A DNA stretch of 8,250 nt from positions 1-8,250 of the forward strand of contig JAQICG010000314.1 in assembly GCA_027858635.1 (NCBI GenBank), given 5' to 3'. Made by a program: the position numbers and the translations under genes. Source of the DNA: Gammaproteobacteria bacterium (GTDB lineage: Bacteria > Pseudomonadota > Gammaproteobacteria > SZUA-229). Each line of letters starts with the position of its first letter. Position 1 is the stretch's first letter. Shown one piece after another: positions 1 through 5,970 of the stretch. The notes below the pieces were generated by a model. The model searched no databases. It was not told the origin of the DNA and saw only the letters and a list, made by a program, of their open reading frames with translations.

Positions 1-208
1 AATCAAAACAGGCCACCATAAAGGCAGCGGTCTTGCCGGTTCCGGTCTGGGCTTCACCGGCGACATCCTGGCCGGTAATGGCGATGGGAATGCTTTCAGC
101 TTGAATGGGGGTGCAAAAATGGAAGCCGGTGTCGTCCAGTCCCTGAATAATGCGTGAGTCCAGATTAAATTGTGTAAAAGGTATTTCAGTAATGTTGGTA
201 TCAGTCAT
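1..208 (-). CDS. rhlB: ATP-dependent RNA helicase RhlB, N-terminal part (cut by window edge)
   Basis: This is the first 69 codons of a DEAD-box RNA helicase, read on the minus strand from an ATG at 208-206 and running off the window. The visible protein has the family's N-terminal layout: an FTQFNLD segment, a GFHFCTPIQAESIP Q motif (adenine recognition) at about residues 29-42, and helicase motif I (AQTGTGKT, ATP binding) at about residues 53-60. RhlB unwinds structured RNA, and in enterobacteria it does so within the RNA-degradosome. The divergent position next to trxA and rho is the usual gammaproteobacterial place for rhlB, which favours it over RhlE or other DEAD-box paralogs. The ribosome binding site is weak: an AGGG lies about 12 nt before the ATG. 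The later helicase motifs are outside the window, so intactness cannot be judged. Confidence 0.9.
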   Translation of the reverse strand, partial: MTDTNITEIPFTQFNLDSRIIQGLDDTGFHFCTPIQAESIPIAITGQDVAGEAQTGTGKTAAFMVACFD

Positions 209-402
209 GCAAGTAGCTTACCCTAAAATAAAAAGACATTCATAAAAGGGGTGTATAAATTGAAAAAATAGTCTAAGATACGTCGATAATGCATATCCAG
301 GAAGCTCATGCAGCTTCAGTACAACAAACTACCCAGTAGTCTTACCTCGTATTTTCTAAACTTTTATCAAAATTGTAATAATTTTTTGGAGGCATTCCTT
401 AA
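209..402. promoter_or_regulatory. Divergent rhlB / trxA intergenic control region
   Basis: This 194-nt AT-rich stretch must hold promoters for both divergent genes. On the plus strand a weak sigma-70-like pair is TTGAAA at 260-265 and GATAAT at 285-290, but the 19-nt spacer is longer than ideal. Downstream the trxA leader contains two small perfect hairpins: GAAGCT/AGCTTC at 301-306 and 312-317, and ACTAC/GTAGT at 328-332 and 336-340. A clear Shine-Dalgarno sequence, TGGAGG at 387-392, lies 10 nt before the trxA start. I could not pick a convincing promoter for rhlB. Confidence 0.35.
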
Positions 403-729
403 GTGAGTAATCAAATTCTTTATGTAACCGATGATTCTTTTGAGCAGGACGTTATAAAATCGGATGTCCCCGTATTGGTTGATTACTGGGCAGAATGGTG
501 TGGCCCCTGCAAGATGATAGCTCCTATCCTGGAAGAGATGATCACCGAATACGGTGACAAGATTAAAGTCGCTAAACTCAATATTGATGAGAATCCGAAT
601 ACGCCGCCTAAATACGGCATTCGTGGCATTCCGACATTAATGCTGTTTAAAAATGGTGAAGTTGAAGCCACTAAAGTCGGTGCTGTGTCAAAATCACAGC
701 TGGCTGCCTTTATAGACAGTAATCTGTAG
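403..729 (+). CDS. trxA: Thioredoxin 1
   Basis: The 108-residue product is a classical cytoplasmic thioredoxin that reduces protein disulfides and is itself recycled by thioredoxin reductase. It is the usual length. The active site W-C-G-P-C-K is at residues 32-37 with redox cysteines C33 and C36. D27 is the buried acid, and the cis-proline is P77 in GIRGIPT. The C-terminal half is nearly identical to E. coli TrxA (NPNTPPKYGIRGIPTL, FKNGEVEATKVGA). The start is GTG, chosen because TGGAGG sits 10 nt upstream and the N-terminus aligns with known thioredoxins. It lies upstream of rho, as in E. coli, but here a palindromic repeat begins about 30 nt after its stop codon. No simple intrinsic terminator with a T-tract is visible after the gene, so read-through towards rho is possible. 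Confidence 0.97.
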   Translation: MSNQILYVTDDSFEQDVIKSDVPVLVDYWAEWCGPCKMIAPILEEMITEYGDKIKVAKLNIDENPNTPPKYGIRGIPTLMLFKNGEVEATKVGAVSKSQLAAFIDSNL

Positions 730-759
730 TGCTTAAACCAGAAAGAAATAAAAATACCT

Positions 760-923
760 TAGGAGGTTGTCGGGTTTAGGGGGATTGAAGCGAAGGAGTG
801 GGAGAGTGAGTACACTATTCCCGATTTTGAGGCGCATAGTTATTCTACGCAACGAAAAATCGGGGCGATTGGGCTGCTCTCTCACTTCCGCAGCCAATTC
901 ATCCTAAATCCGACAGCTTCCTG
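760..923 (+). repeat. Palindromic MITE-like repeat, copy 1 (trxA-rho intergenic)
   Basis: This ~164-nt element begins TAGGAGGTTGTCGGGTTTAG and ends with the imperfect inverse of that sequence (CTAAATCCGACAGCTTCCTG), so its terminal inverted repeats extend, with mismatches, over roughly 50 nt. Its core is a second palindrome: CCCGATTTT at 820-828 pairs perfectly with AAAATCGGG at 856-864, enclosing a smaller GCG..TAG/CTA..CGC hairpin. The same element is present in inverted orientation at 4811-4978. The stretch 818-855 is identical in both copies, and the left ~50 nt differ at only 3 positions. It contains no coding region, so it resembles a MITE (a short non-autonomous transposable element) or a large REP-type palindrome. 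No clear target-site duplication is visible. In this place it becomes part of the trxA-rho transcript and would fold into a long hairpin. Confidence 0.85.
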
Positions 924-1067
924 GATAACGACTAACTAACGACTCAGCTTGCCTGGCAAGCACATATCCGGGCCGCCCATCTTGCGGCCAGAGCAAGGTG
1001 ATGCCAGCTTGCTAAACAACCCAAAAAAATCCAATCAATTTAACTCAGACCCATTCACACAATCCCC
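924..1067 (+). promoter_or_regulatory. rho leader: three hairpins then a C-rich, G-poor rut-like tract
   Basis: Three perfect hairpins follow the repeat: GCTTGCC/GGCAAGC at 947-961 with a 1-nt loop, GGCCGC/GCGGCC at 971-989 with a 7-nt loop, and AGCAAG/CTTGCT at 992-1013 with a 10-nt loop. The first and third share complementary arms (GCTTG and CAAGC types), so they could also pair with each other in an alternative fold. From 1014 to the rho start the RNA is unstructured, with about 19 C and one G, the composition expected of a Rho-loading (rut) site. E. coli rho is known to repress itself by Rho-dependent termination in its leader; a similar mechanism here is inference. No Shine-Dalgarno sequence precedes the rho ATG. 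Confidence 0.45.
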
Positions 1068-2324
1068 ATGAATCTTACAGAATTAAAACTAAAGCCTGTT
1101 CAGGAACTCCTCGATATTGCCTCATCCATGAAACTGGATAATGTGGCACGCTCCAAAAAACAGGAAATCATTTTTGCCATACTAAAAAACCACGCTAAAA
1201 AAGGCGAAGACATATTCGGCGATGGCGTACTGGAAATATTACAGGACGGTTTTGGTTTCCTGCGAGCGGCAGACAGTTCATATCTGGCCGGCCCGGATGA
1301 TATCTATGTATCACCCAGTCAGATACGCCGTTTCAGCATGCGCACCGGCGACACCATCGCCGGCAAGATCCGCCCACCCAAAGAAGGTGAGCGTTATTTC
1401 GCCCTGCTTAAGGTTGACCAGGTTAATTTTGAATCTCCCGAGCAAACACGTAACAAAATTGCCTTTGAAAATCTCACGCCGTTACACCCGAATGAACGCA
1501 TGACCATGGAACGCGGTAATGGCAGTACTGAAGACATTACCGCCCGCATTATCGATATGGTTGCGCCCATCGGTAAGGGCCAGCGCGGTCTGCTGGTATC
1601 CCCGCCCAAGGCGGGTAAAACCATGCTGATGAGCAATATTGCGCAATCCATTGCCGCCAATCATCCCGAGTGTTACCTCATTGTGCTGTTGATTGATGAG
1701 CGCCCGGAGGAAGTTACCGAGATGCAGCGCAGTGTGCGCGGTGAAGTGGTATCCAGTACCTTTGACGAGCCCGCCAGCCGTCATGTGCAGGTGGCGGAAA
1801 TGGTGATTGAAAAAGCCAAACGCCTGGCCGAACATAAAAAAGACGTAGTCATTCTTCTCGATTCCATCACCCGTCTGGCTCGTGCTTATAACACCGTCAT
1901 CCCTTCCTCCGGTAAAGTTCTAACCGGGGGTGTGGATGCGCATGCCCTGCATCGCCCCAAACGTTTCTTTGGCGCTGCTCGTAATATTGAAGAAGGTGGC
2001 AGCAGTTCCATCATCGCCACCGCACTGGTCGATACCGGCTCAAAAATGGATGAAGTGATTTACGAGGAGTTCAAAGGTACCGGCAACATGGAGATTCATC
2101 TGGATCGTCGTATCACTGAAAAACGGATCTTCCCCGCGATCAACATCAACCGTTCCGGCACCCGCCGCGAAGAGTTGCTGACCAGCCCCGATGAGCTGCA
2201 AAAGATGTGGATTTTGCGCAAGCTGCTACAGCCGATGGATGAGATTGGTGCGATTGAATTCCTGATGAGTAAAATGCAATCGACCAAAACCAATAATGAA
2301 TTTTTCGATCTGATGAAGGGTTAA
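1068..2324 (+). CDS. rho: Transcription termination factor Rho
   Basis: The 418-residue product (E. coli Rho has 419) is the hexameric RNA-dependent ATPase and helicase that ends transcription at rut-containing RNAs. The N-terminal helical Rho_N region is at about 1-47. The cold-shock-like primary RNA-binding domain at about 50-125 contains GFGFLR (F62, F64, R66) and Y80. The RecA-type ATPase domain has Walker A PPKAGKT (K181, K184, T185), catalytic E211 in IDERPEE, Walker B ILLDS with D265, the Q-loop around 278-290 (VIPSSGKVLTGG) and the R-loop GGSSS near 320-324. These match E. coli residue numbers, so the protein should be active and could be bicyclomycin-sensitive. The start aligns with E. 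coli (MNLTELK) although no ribosome binding site is visible; the tract before it is C-rich. Synteny with rhlB and trxA supports the call. Confidence 0.99.
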   Translation: MNLTELKLKPVQELLDIASSMKLDNVARSKKQEIIFAILKNHAKKGEDIFGDGVLEILQDGFGFLRAADSSYLAGPDDIYVSPSQIRRFSMRTGDTIAGKIRPPKEGERYFALLKVDQVNFESPEQTRNKIAFENLTPLHPNERMTMERGNGSTEDITARIIDMVAPIGKGQRGLLVSPPKAGKTMLMSNIAQSIAANHPECYLIVLLIDERPEEVTEMQRSVRGEVVSSTFDEPASRHVQVAEMVIEKAKRLAEHKKDVVILLDSITRLARAYNTVIPSSGKVLTGGVDAHALHRPKRFFGAARNIEEGGSSSIIATALVDTGSKMDEVIYEEFKGTGNMEIHLDRRITEKRIFPAININRSGTRREELLTSPDELQKMWILRKLLQPMDEIGAIEFLMSKMQSTKTNNEFFDLMKG

Positions 2325-2385
2325 CTGCTTTATCCCGCTAAAGCTGTATGTTGCTCAGGGATGAGGCGGAGTCCGGAAAAGCAGT
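2324..2385 (+). other. Long hairpin in the rho 3' region, no T-tract
   Basis: ACTGCTTT at 2324-2331, overlapping the last base of the rho stop codon, is the exact inverse of AAAGCAGT at 2378-2385. A nested pair, ATCCC (2332-2336) with GGGAT (2358-2362), extends the stem. No run of T follows, so it is not a standard intrinsic terminator. It may be a 3' stabilising or processing structure, or a coincidence. Confidence 0.3.
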
Positions 2386-2439
2386 GATCTGTAGAACACG
2401 AATACACGATTATAACGGCACAACGATAGCGGCAAGATA

Positions 2440-2973
2440 TTGAAGAACAATCCTGAAGCGAAAGAACAAAAACGCATCGGCACCTTCATGGTGACGGCAA
2501 TGTGGATCCTGTTCCTGATTCTCCTGGTCTCATTCTTTGCCGGTGTCATCGACCGGCAGACCAATCCCAATCAAAGCCTGAATACCCGCTATAGTGAAAC
2601 CGGCACGCGTGAAGTCGAGCTGCAACGTAACCGTTACGGCCATTATGTCACTGACGGTGCCATTAACGGCCGACCGGTAGTATTCATGCTCGATACCGGT
2701 GCCACCGGCGTCGCCGTGCCTGCGCATATCGCCCAGGGCTTGCAACTGGAACGGGGCGCGGTTATCCAGCTGCGAACCGCCAATGGTGTGGCCAGAGGGT
2801 ATAAGGCGAGGCTTGATCGGGTGGCCATTGACGGTATCCAGCTGGAAGATATCAGCGCAATTATCAACCCCAACGATGACTCGGATGTGATTCTGCTGGG
2901 CATGTCCTTCCTGAAGCAGATCGAGTTTACCCAGCGTGGTGACAGCCTGATTTTAAGGCAGTATCCGCAGTAA
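2440..2973 (+). CDS. Membrane-anchored retropepsin-like aspartic protease (clan AA)
   Basis: The 177-residue product fits the bacterial TIGR02281-type clan AA aspartic protease family. One membrane helix at about residues 15-36 is followed by a linker and then a retropepsin-like domain at about 60-177. The catalytic motif is FMLDTGATGVAVP with D85-T86-G87. The second hallmark, ILLGMSFLKQIEFTQRGDSLIL, at about 151-172, matches the hydrophobic-Gly flap region of this family. Single-domain proteases of this fold act as dimers, each subunit giving one Asp; substrates of the bacterial family are largely unknown. The catalytic domain should face the periplasm. No ATG fits the full N-terminus: an in-frame TAA lies at 2413-2415, and the best start is TTG at 2440 with only a weak GGCAAG upstream. 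An internal ATG at 2488 would remove part of the membrane helix. The gene lies 115 nt after rho and ends 3 nt from a convergent gene. Confidence 0.85.
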   Translation: MKNNPEAKEQKRIGTFMVTAMWILFLILLVSFFAGVIDRQTNPNQSLNTRYSETGTREVELQRNRYGHYVTDGAINGRPVVFMLDTGATGVAVPAHIAQGLQLERGAVIQLRTANGVARGYKARLDRVAIDGIQLEDISAIINPNDDSDVILLGMSFLKQIEFTQRGDSLILRQYPQ

Positions 2974-2976
2974 ATG

Positions 2977-3384
2977 TCACCGGAGTGATGGCTGCGCAGA
3001 GGGCTCGAACTGCTGATGCTGAAGATCGTCAATGGCCTTGTAAACAATAATGTCGATTAACGTTTTGTTGTCATTAAAACACCACTCACCATAAACCGGC
3101 GTCTTCATCACTCCCCAGTAATACCAGCCCAGATTAACCTTGATAGAGTGAGAGCCCTTCTGTAGTTCGGGGGATTCCCTCTCCAGACAGGGCGTCCCCT
3201 CACGCACCATCAGCGCGCCGTCAGGCTGAATTTTTTTCTTGATCAGGGGTATGGTCTCATCCATGCTGATGCCCTGCTGGGTAATAGCCAGGTAGTTATG
3301 GCGTAAGGTCTCCGGCGACTTGCTCAGGTTCGAGCAGGCGGTTAAAAAGACGCTGATAATAATCAGGTTAATCATAAAACGCAT
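2977..3384 (-). CDS. Small putative outer-membrane or periplasmic lipoprotein, unknown function
   Basis: The 135-residue product starts with a lipoprotein signal peptide: a hydrophobic stretch at residues 4-13 and the lipobox LTAC with the lipidated cysteine at C17. S18 at position +2 suggests outer-membrane sorting by the Lol rule. The mature part has two further cysteines, C66 (GTPCLE) and C102 (GEWCFND), which could form a disulfide. A short GISMDETIPLIKKK segment loosely recalls BamE/SmpA-like repeats, but I do not consider this an assignment. The start is well supported by AAGGAA (plus strand 3393-3398) about 8 nt before the ATG. The gene is convergent with the aspartic protease, with only 3 nt between the stop codons and no terminator between them. 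I do not recognise the family. Confidence 0.75.
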   Translation of the reverse strand: MRFMINLIIISVFLTACSNLSKSPETLRHNYLAITQQGISMDETIPLIKKKIQPDGALMVREGTPCLERESPELQKGSHSIKVNLGWYYWGVMKTPVYGEWCFNDNKTLIDIIVYKAIDDLQHQQFEPSAQPSLR

Positions 3385-3569
3385 AGCAAAATTTCCTTGG
3401 CGATAAATACAGGGTTAATAGTACCTAGATCCGCGGTTAAGCCACGGATTCAATTAGTTTACAACATACCGCAATCGGCTTTGATAATCACGCTACATTT
3501 TCTGAAAAAGCAAAACATAAAAACATAGAGCGAATCAGCATTCTGATGAGAACACCCATCACTGTTTTT
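3385..3569. other. Intergenic region between lipoprotein and EamA transporter genes
   Basis: This is AT-rich spacer. It holds the Shine-Dalgarno sequence of the lipoprotein gene and a weak ATCCG/CGGAT inverted pair at about 3429-3449. After the EamA stop there is a weak hairpin (TGATG/CATCA at about 3544-3562), whose run of seven T (3564-3570) lies on the plus strand, the wrong side for the upstream minus-strand gene. I see no coding sequence here and no convincing promoter. Confidence 0.3.
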
Positions 3570-4475
3570 TTATAGCGGACGTTGATTCCAACGTAATTGC
3601 CATTTCTTTTTGAAAGGCAGGTATTTTCCGTACTCATAAATAGCCAGGCCCGCTAGAATCAGTGCCGTGCCCAGCCATACCTGCGGGCCGATTACCTCAT
3701 CATTGATGGCGGCACCCAGCAACAGTGCCGTCACCGGGGTAATTAAAGTGATCAGCGCCACACGCTCCACCCTGAGGTTTTTCAGCAGATAATAATAAAG
3801 CGGGAAACCCAGCGCGGTACCAAAAATAGCCAGATAAACAATCGCCATCATAGAATGCATCGGCCAGCTCTGCGGCCAGCCGGAGCCATAAAAACCATTC
3901 GCCAGAAAGAGGGGAATGGCCACCACCAGGCTGCCGATGGTGATGGCAATGGCATGAATCGTCGGTTTTAATTTACGGATGAGCACCGCCCCGAGCGATT
4001 GCGAAATCGCGCCCAGCGTTACCCCCGCCACACCGAATAGCGCCGCTGTGGAAATGCTCTGTCCCTCCATGAAAACCACTGCCAGGCCGCACAGCCCCAG
4101 TAGCATGCCAATTACACGTCCAAAAGTGAACGAACTTTCATGCAGAATCAACGTGGCGAACACGCTGGTTAAAACCGGCGAGAGCCCGAAGATGACCGCA
4201 ATCCATCCTGAAGGAATATATTGCGCGGCCCAGTAAATCATCGTCATCGCCATAAACAGGGACAGGCCACTGACCAGATAAACCCGGCGTGCCGTTTTGT
4301 CCCACGGTACGGACAGATTCCACAGGCGCGCGATAATCATCAGCGCAAACAGACCGATGATCATGCGGATAGCCACACCGAATTCGTAACCGACTTCAGC
4401 GCCGCTCCATTTAATGCCCAGCGGCGTAGTGCTCCATACAAGAATGACGATGATATAAGCAACAGGCACAGACAT
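3570..4475 (-). CDS. EamA-family (DMT superfamily) inner-membrane transporter
   Basis: The 301-residue hydrophobic protein has about ten predicted membrane helices formed by two tandem EamA repeats, at about residues 5-137 and 146-283. The first helix has the typical WSTTPLGIKWS segment. Each repeat ends in the family pattern of an acidic residue before the last helix pair: LHESSFTFGRVIGMLLGL with E113, and INDEVIGPQVWLGTALIL with E260. The C-terminal tail is rich in Lys and Arg, fitting the positive-inside rule. Members export amino acids, purines or other metabolites by proton exchange; the substrate cannot be read from the sequence. The start is set by TGGAGA (plus 4481-4486) about 5 nt before the ATG. 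An intrinsic terminator lies only about 25 nt upstream of the start, in the same direction, suggesting control by attenuation of a leader transcript. Confidence 0.9.
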   Translation of the reverse strand: MSVPVAYIIVILVWSTTPLGIKWSGAEVGYEFGVAIRMIIGLFALMIIARLWNLSVPWDKTARRVYLVSGLSLFMAMTMIYWAAQYIPSGWIAVIFGLSPVLTSVFATLILHESSFTFGRVIGMLLGLCGLAVVFMEGQSISTAALFGVAGVTLGAISQSLGAVLIRKLKPTIHAIAITIGSLVVAIPLFLANGFYGSGWPQSWPMHSMMAIVYLAIFGTALGFPLYYYLLKNLRVERVALITLITPVTALLLGAAINDEVIGPQVWLGTALILAGLAIYEYGKYLPFKKKWQLRWNQRPL

Positions 4476-4498
4476 GTTTTTCTCCAGTCATGAAGGGC

Positions 4499-4538
4499 AA
4501 AAAATAAAAAGGCCGCTAGTTATGCAAGTAGCGGCCCC
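4499..4538 (-). terminator. Intrinsic terminator in the leader of the EamA gene
   Basis: On the minus strand GGCCGCTA and TAGCGGCC (plus 4529-4536 and 4511-4518) form a perfect 8-bp GC-rich stem with a 10-nt loop. It is followed at once by TTTTTATTTTTT (plus 4499-4510). This is a strong rho-independent terminator. It lies about 25 nt before the EamA start and points towards it, so it would end leader transcripts before the gene. With no recognised gene between it and the next terminator, attenuation is the most economical explanation. Confidence 0.75.
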
Positions 4539-4633
4539 GGATGAAACTCTTTCCTGTGGCTATTTAATAACCACCGGCAGGCGCAGCGGAAAAGGTCCGA
4601 TTGGGCAAGCATATACGGCTCGAAATAGATCAT
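4520..4633 (-). CDS. Possible leader peptide or small ORF upstream of EamA gene
   Basis: A 37-codon ORF runs on the minus strand from the ATG at 4633, and its TAA stop (4522-4520) falls in the loop of the terminator hairpin. The peptide begins MIYFEPYMLAQSDLFR and has a CACRWLL stretch with two Cys and one Trp. An RNA hairpin, GTGGTTAT/ATAGCCAC, lies within its second half. This geometry, a short ORF ending in a terminator just before a transporter gene, is what a translation-coupled attenuator would look like. Against it, no Shine-Dalgarno sequence is visible and there is no run of one amino acid. It may simply be untranslated leader RNA. Confidence 0.25.
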   Translation of the reverse strand: MIYFEPYMLAQSDLFRCACRWLLNSHRKEFHPGPLLA

Positions 4634-4760
4634 GGCGGATAAGTTGGTTCAGGGCGGGATGGTCAGTGTTTTAGAATATTTTGTCAACATCAATATTAGC
4701 CAAAAGCAAAACAACTTGAGCAGTGGCTTATGCGGACCGGAATTTAACTGATTTAGCAAT
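4634..4760. promoter_or_regulatory. Probable promoter region of the EamA leader transcript
   Basis: Minus-strand transcription of the EamA leader should begin here. A consensus TTGACA (plus 4682-4687) is present on the minus strand, but no good -10 box follows at 16-18 nt. It is embedded in an AT-rich imperfect palindrome with AATATT arms (plus 4674-4679 and 4692-4697), which could be an operator. I see no coding sequence here. Confidence 0.25.
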
Positions 4761-4800
4761 AAAAAAGCCGGTTATTCCTGGCTTCGGAATAACCGGCTTT
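4761..4800 (-). terminator. Strong intrinsic terminator for the solute-binding-protein transcript
   Basis: A perfect 15-bp stem (AAAGCCGGTTATTCC at 4764-4778 with GGAATAACCGGCTTT at 4786-4800) has a 7-nt loop. On the minus strand six U follow the stem (plus 4761-4766, partly shared with the stem). On the plus strand the T-run is only three, so it works best for minus-strand genes. The gene it most likely serves ends at 5001, with a 168-nt repeat lying in between. Confidence 0.85.
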
Positions 4801-4810
4801 GATCAAGTCA

Positions 4811-4978
4811 CTAGGAGGTTGTTGGATTCAGGATGAATTGGCTGCGGAAGCGGGAGAGCGACCTAAATTTCCTCGATTTATCGTTGCGTAGAATAACTAT
4901 GCGCCTCAAAATCGGGAAGATTTGTGCTCACTCTCCCACTCCCTCGTTTCAATCCCCCTAAACCCGACAGCCTCCTAG
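4811..4978 (-). repeat. Palindromic MITE-like repeat, copy 2 (inverted relative to copy 1)
   Basis: This 168-nt element is bounded by perfect 8-nt ends (CTAGGAGG and CCTCCTAG). Read on the minus strand it matches the copy at 760-923: the left arm of ~50 nt has 3 differences and 38 core nt are identical, including GGCGCATAGTTATTCTACGC. The two arms are imperfect inverses of each other, so the RNA or a DNA cruciform would form a long hairpin. A CTAG or TA target duplication is possible from the end sequence but cannot be proven. There is no ORF inside. It sits between the solute-binding-protein gene and its apparent terminator and appears to be inserted in the 3' untranslated region. Confidence 0.85.
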
Positions 4979-5000
4979 CCAGTGCGGAAACGGGCTAGTG

Positions 5001-5969
5001 TTATTTTGCCGCGAGGGGCTTTATTTTCAGCTCTTCGTTGCTGGCGGGAATGAAGCCATAGCCTGCATAGATGTTCTGAGCCTCTTTGCCGGCAAGGTAT
5101 TTCAGGAATCGTTGCGCATTTTCGGTGTTGCGCGCATTACTCATCGGGCCAATCGCGTAGGCAACTTTGTCCTGCTTGTTGTACGGGGCTGGAATGGCGA
5201 CTCCGTCAATGGCGCGACCCTCGCGTTTCGCATGAGATACTTCGGTGGTCCAGACGATGCCCACATCAGCGGTGCCTTCTTCGATGCGTTGAGGCGTCTC
5301 TCTATGATGACGCGTAGTAAACCATGTTTTTCCCGGCACAGCCCAGCAACCCTTGCACTCCTTTCCACCCGTTACTTTTTCGTGCAAATCCAGATCCTTT
5401 AACATCTCACTGCCATAAAACTTGAAGATACCTTCGGTCAATGGATTGGGGTGAGATTGCACAAGGTCAACGCGAGCAAGATCTTCCGGGCCGCGTATGT
5501 TTTTGGGGTTGCCCGCCGCCACCATCAGCTCAAGCTTGTTGTGGGTGTAGATCATGTATTCGTTCATCAGGCCTTTGCTGTTGAGCTTTTTCAGATGGTT
5601 GATGTTCACGCTGGCGTACAAGTCCGGATTCATCGCCGTCTTTTGGCCGTTAATTTCACCTTGCTGCAACAACTGTTTTTTCAGAATTTGACCGGGCGGA
5701 ATGGTCTCTACATATACTGTTTTAATGTCGGTGTTTTTGCTCTGGAAATCCTTGATCAGATCTGCCATCACCATGAACTGATTGCCGGCCAGATACATAA
5801 CCAGATCAGAACTGTAGGAATCATCGATATTTCCGTATTGAACGTCACCTTTGCTATGAAAAGTACGGTAATCATGGCCTTGACCGGCATCCATTTTCTC
5901 AGAAAATACTGATCCGGAAAGGCTGCTCAGAAGCATGGCAGAGAATATTGCGAGTATTGATATTTTCAT
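5001..5969 (-). CDS. Periplasmic solute-binding protein (ModA-like SBP_bac_11 type)
   Basis: The 322-residue product has a Sec signal peptide (residues 1-23, probable cleavage VFS-E) and a type 2 periplasmic binding-protein fold. Recognisable parts are the first-strand segment LVMYLAGNQFMVMADLIKDF at about 56-75, PDLYASVNINHLKKL at about 115-129, the second-domain stretch VDLVQSHPNPLTEGIFKFYG, EEGTADVGIVWTTEV at about 230-245, and a C-terminal RFLKYLAGKEAQNIYAGYGF at about 287-306. These patterns fit molybdate-like or oxyanion binding proteins of the PF13531 group, but the ligand is not certain. An unusual KECKGCW motif places C205 and C208 as a CxxC pair, possibly a disulfide or metal site; without a following His it is not a haem c site. 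No ABC permease or ATPase gene is adjacent. The start is fixed by AAGGAGA just before the ATG, and this site lies in a stem (5971-6017). It probably shares a transcript with the upstream hydrolase gene. Confidence 0.8.
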   Translation of the reverse strand: MKISILAIFSAMLLSSLSGSVFSEKMDAGQGHDYRTFHSKGDVQYGNIDDSYSSDLVMYLAGNQFMVMADLIKDFQSKNTDIKTVYVETIPPGQILKKQLLQQGEINGQKTAMNPDLYASVNINHLKKLNSKGLMNEYMIYTHNKLELMVAAGNPKNIRGPEDLARVDLVQSHPNPLTEGIFKFYGSEMLKDLDLHEKVTGGKECKGCWAVPGKTWFTTRHHRETPQRIEEGTADVGIVWTTEVSHAKREGRAIDGVAIPAPYNKQDKVAYAIGPMSNARNTENAQRFLKYLAGKEAQNIYAGYGFIPASNEELKIKPLAAK

Positions 5970-5970
5970 G

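Noticed and set aside
1394..1835. Long antisense open frames across rho
   Set aside because: Shadows of the highly conserved rho coding sequence, with no ribosome binding sites or recognisable domains.
3544..3570. Possible plus-strand terminator after the EamA stop
   Set aside because: The stem is only about 5 bp with a long loop, and no plus-strand gene ends nearby.
4998..5912. Plus-strand open frames across the solute-binding-protein gene
   Set aside because: Antisense to a gene with a clear signal peptide and fold pattern; translations look unlike real proteins.
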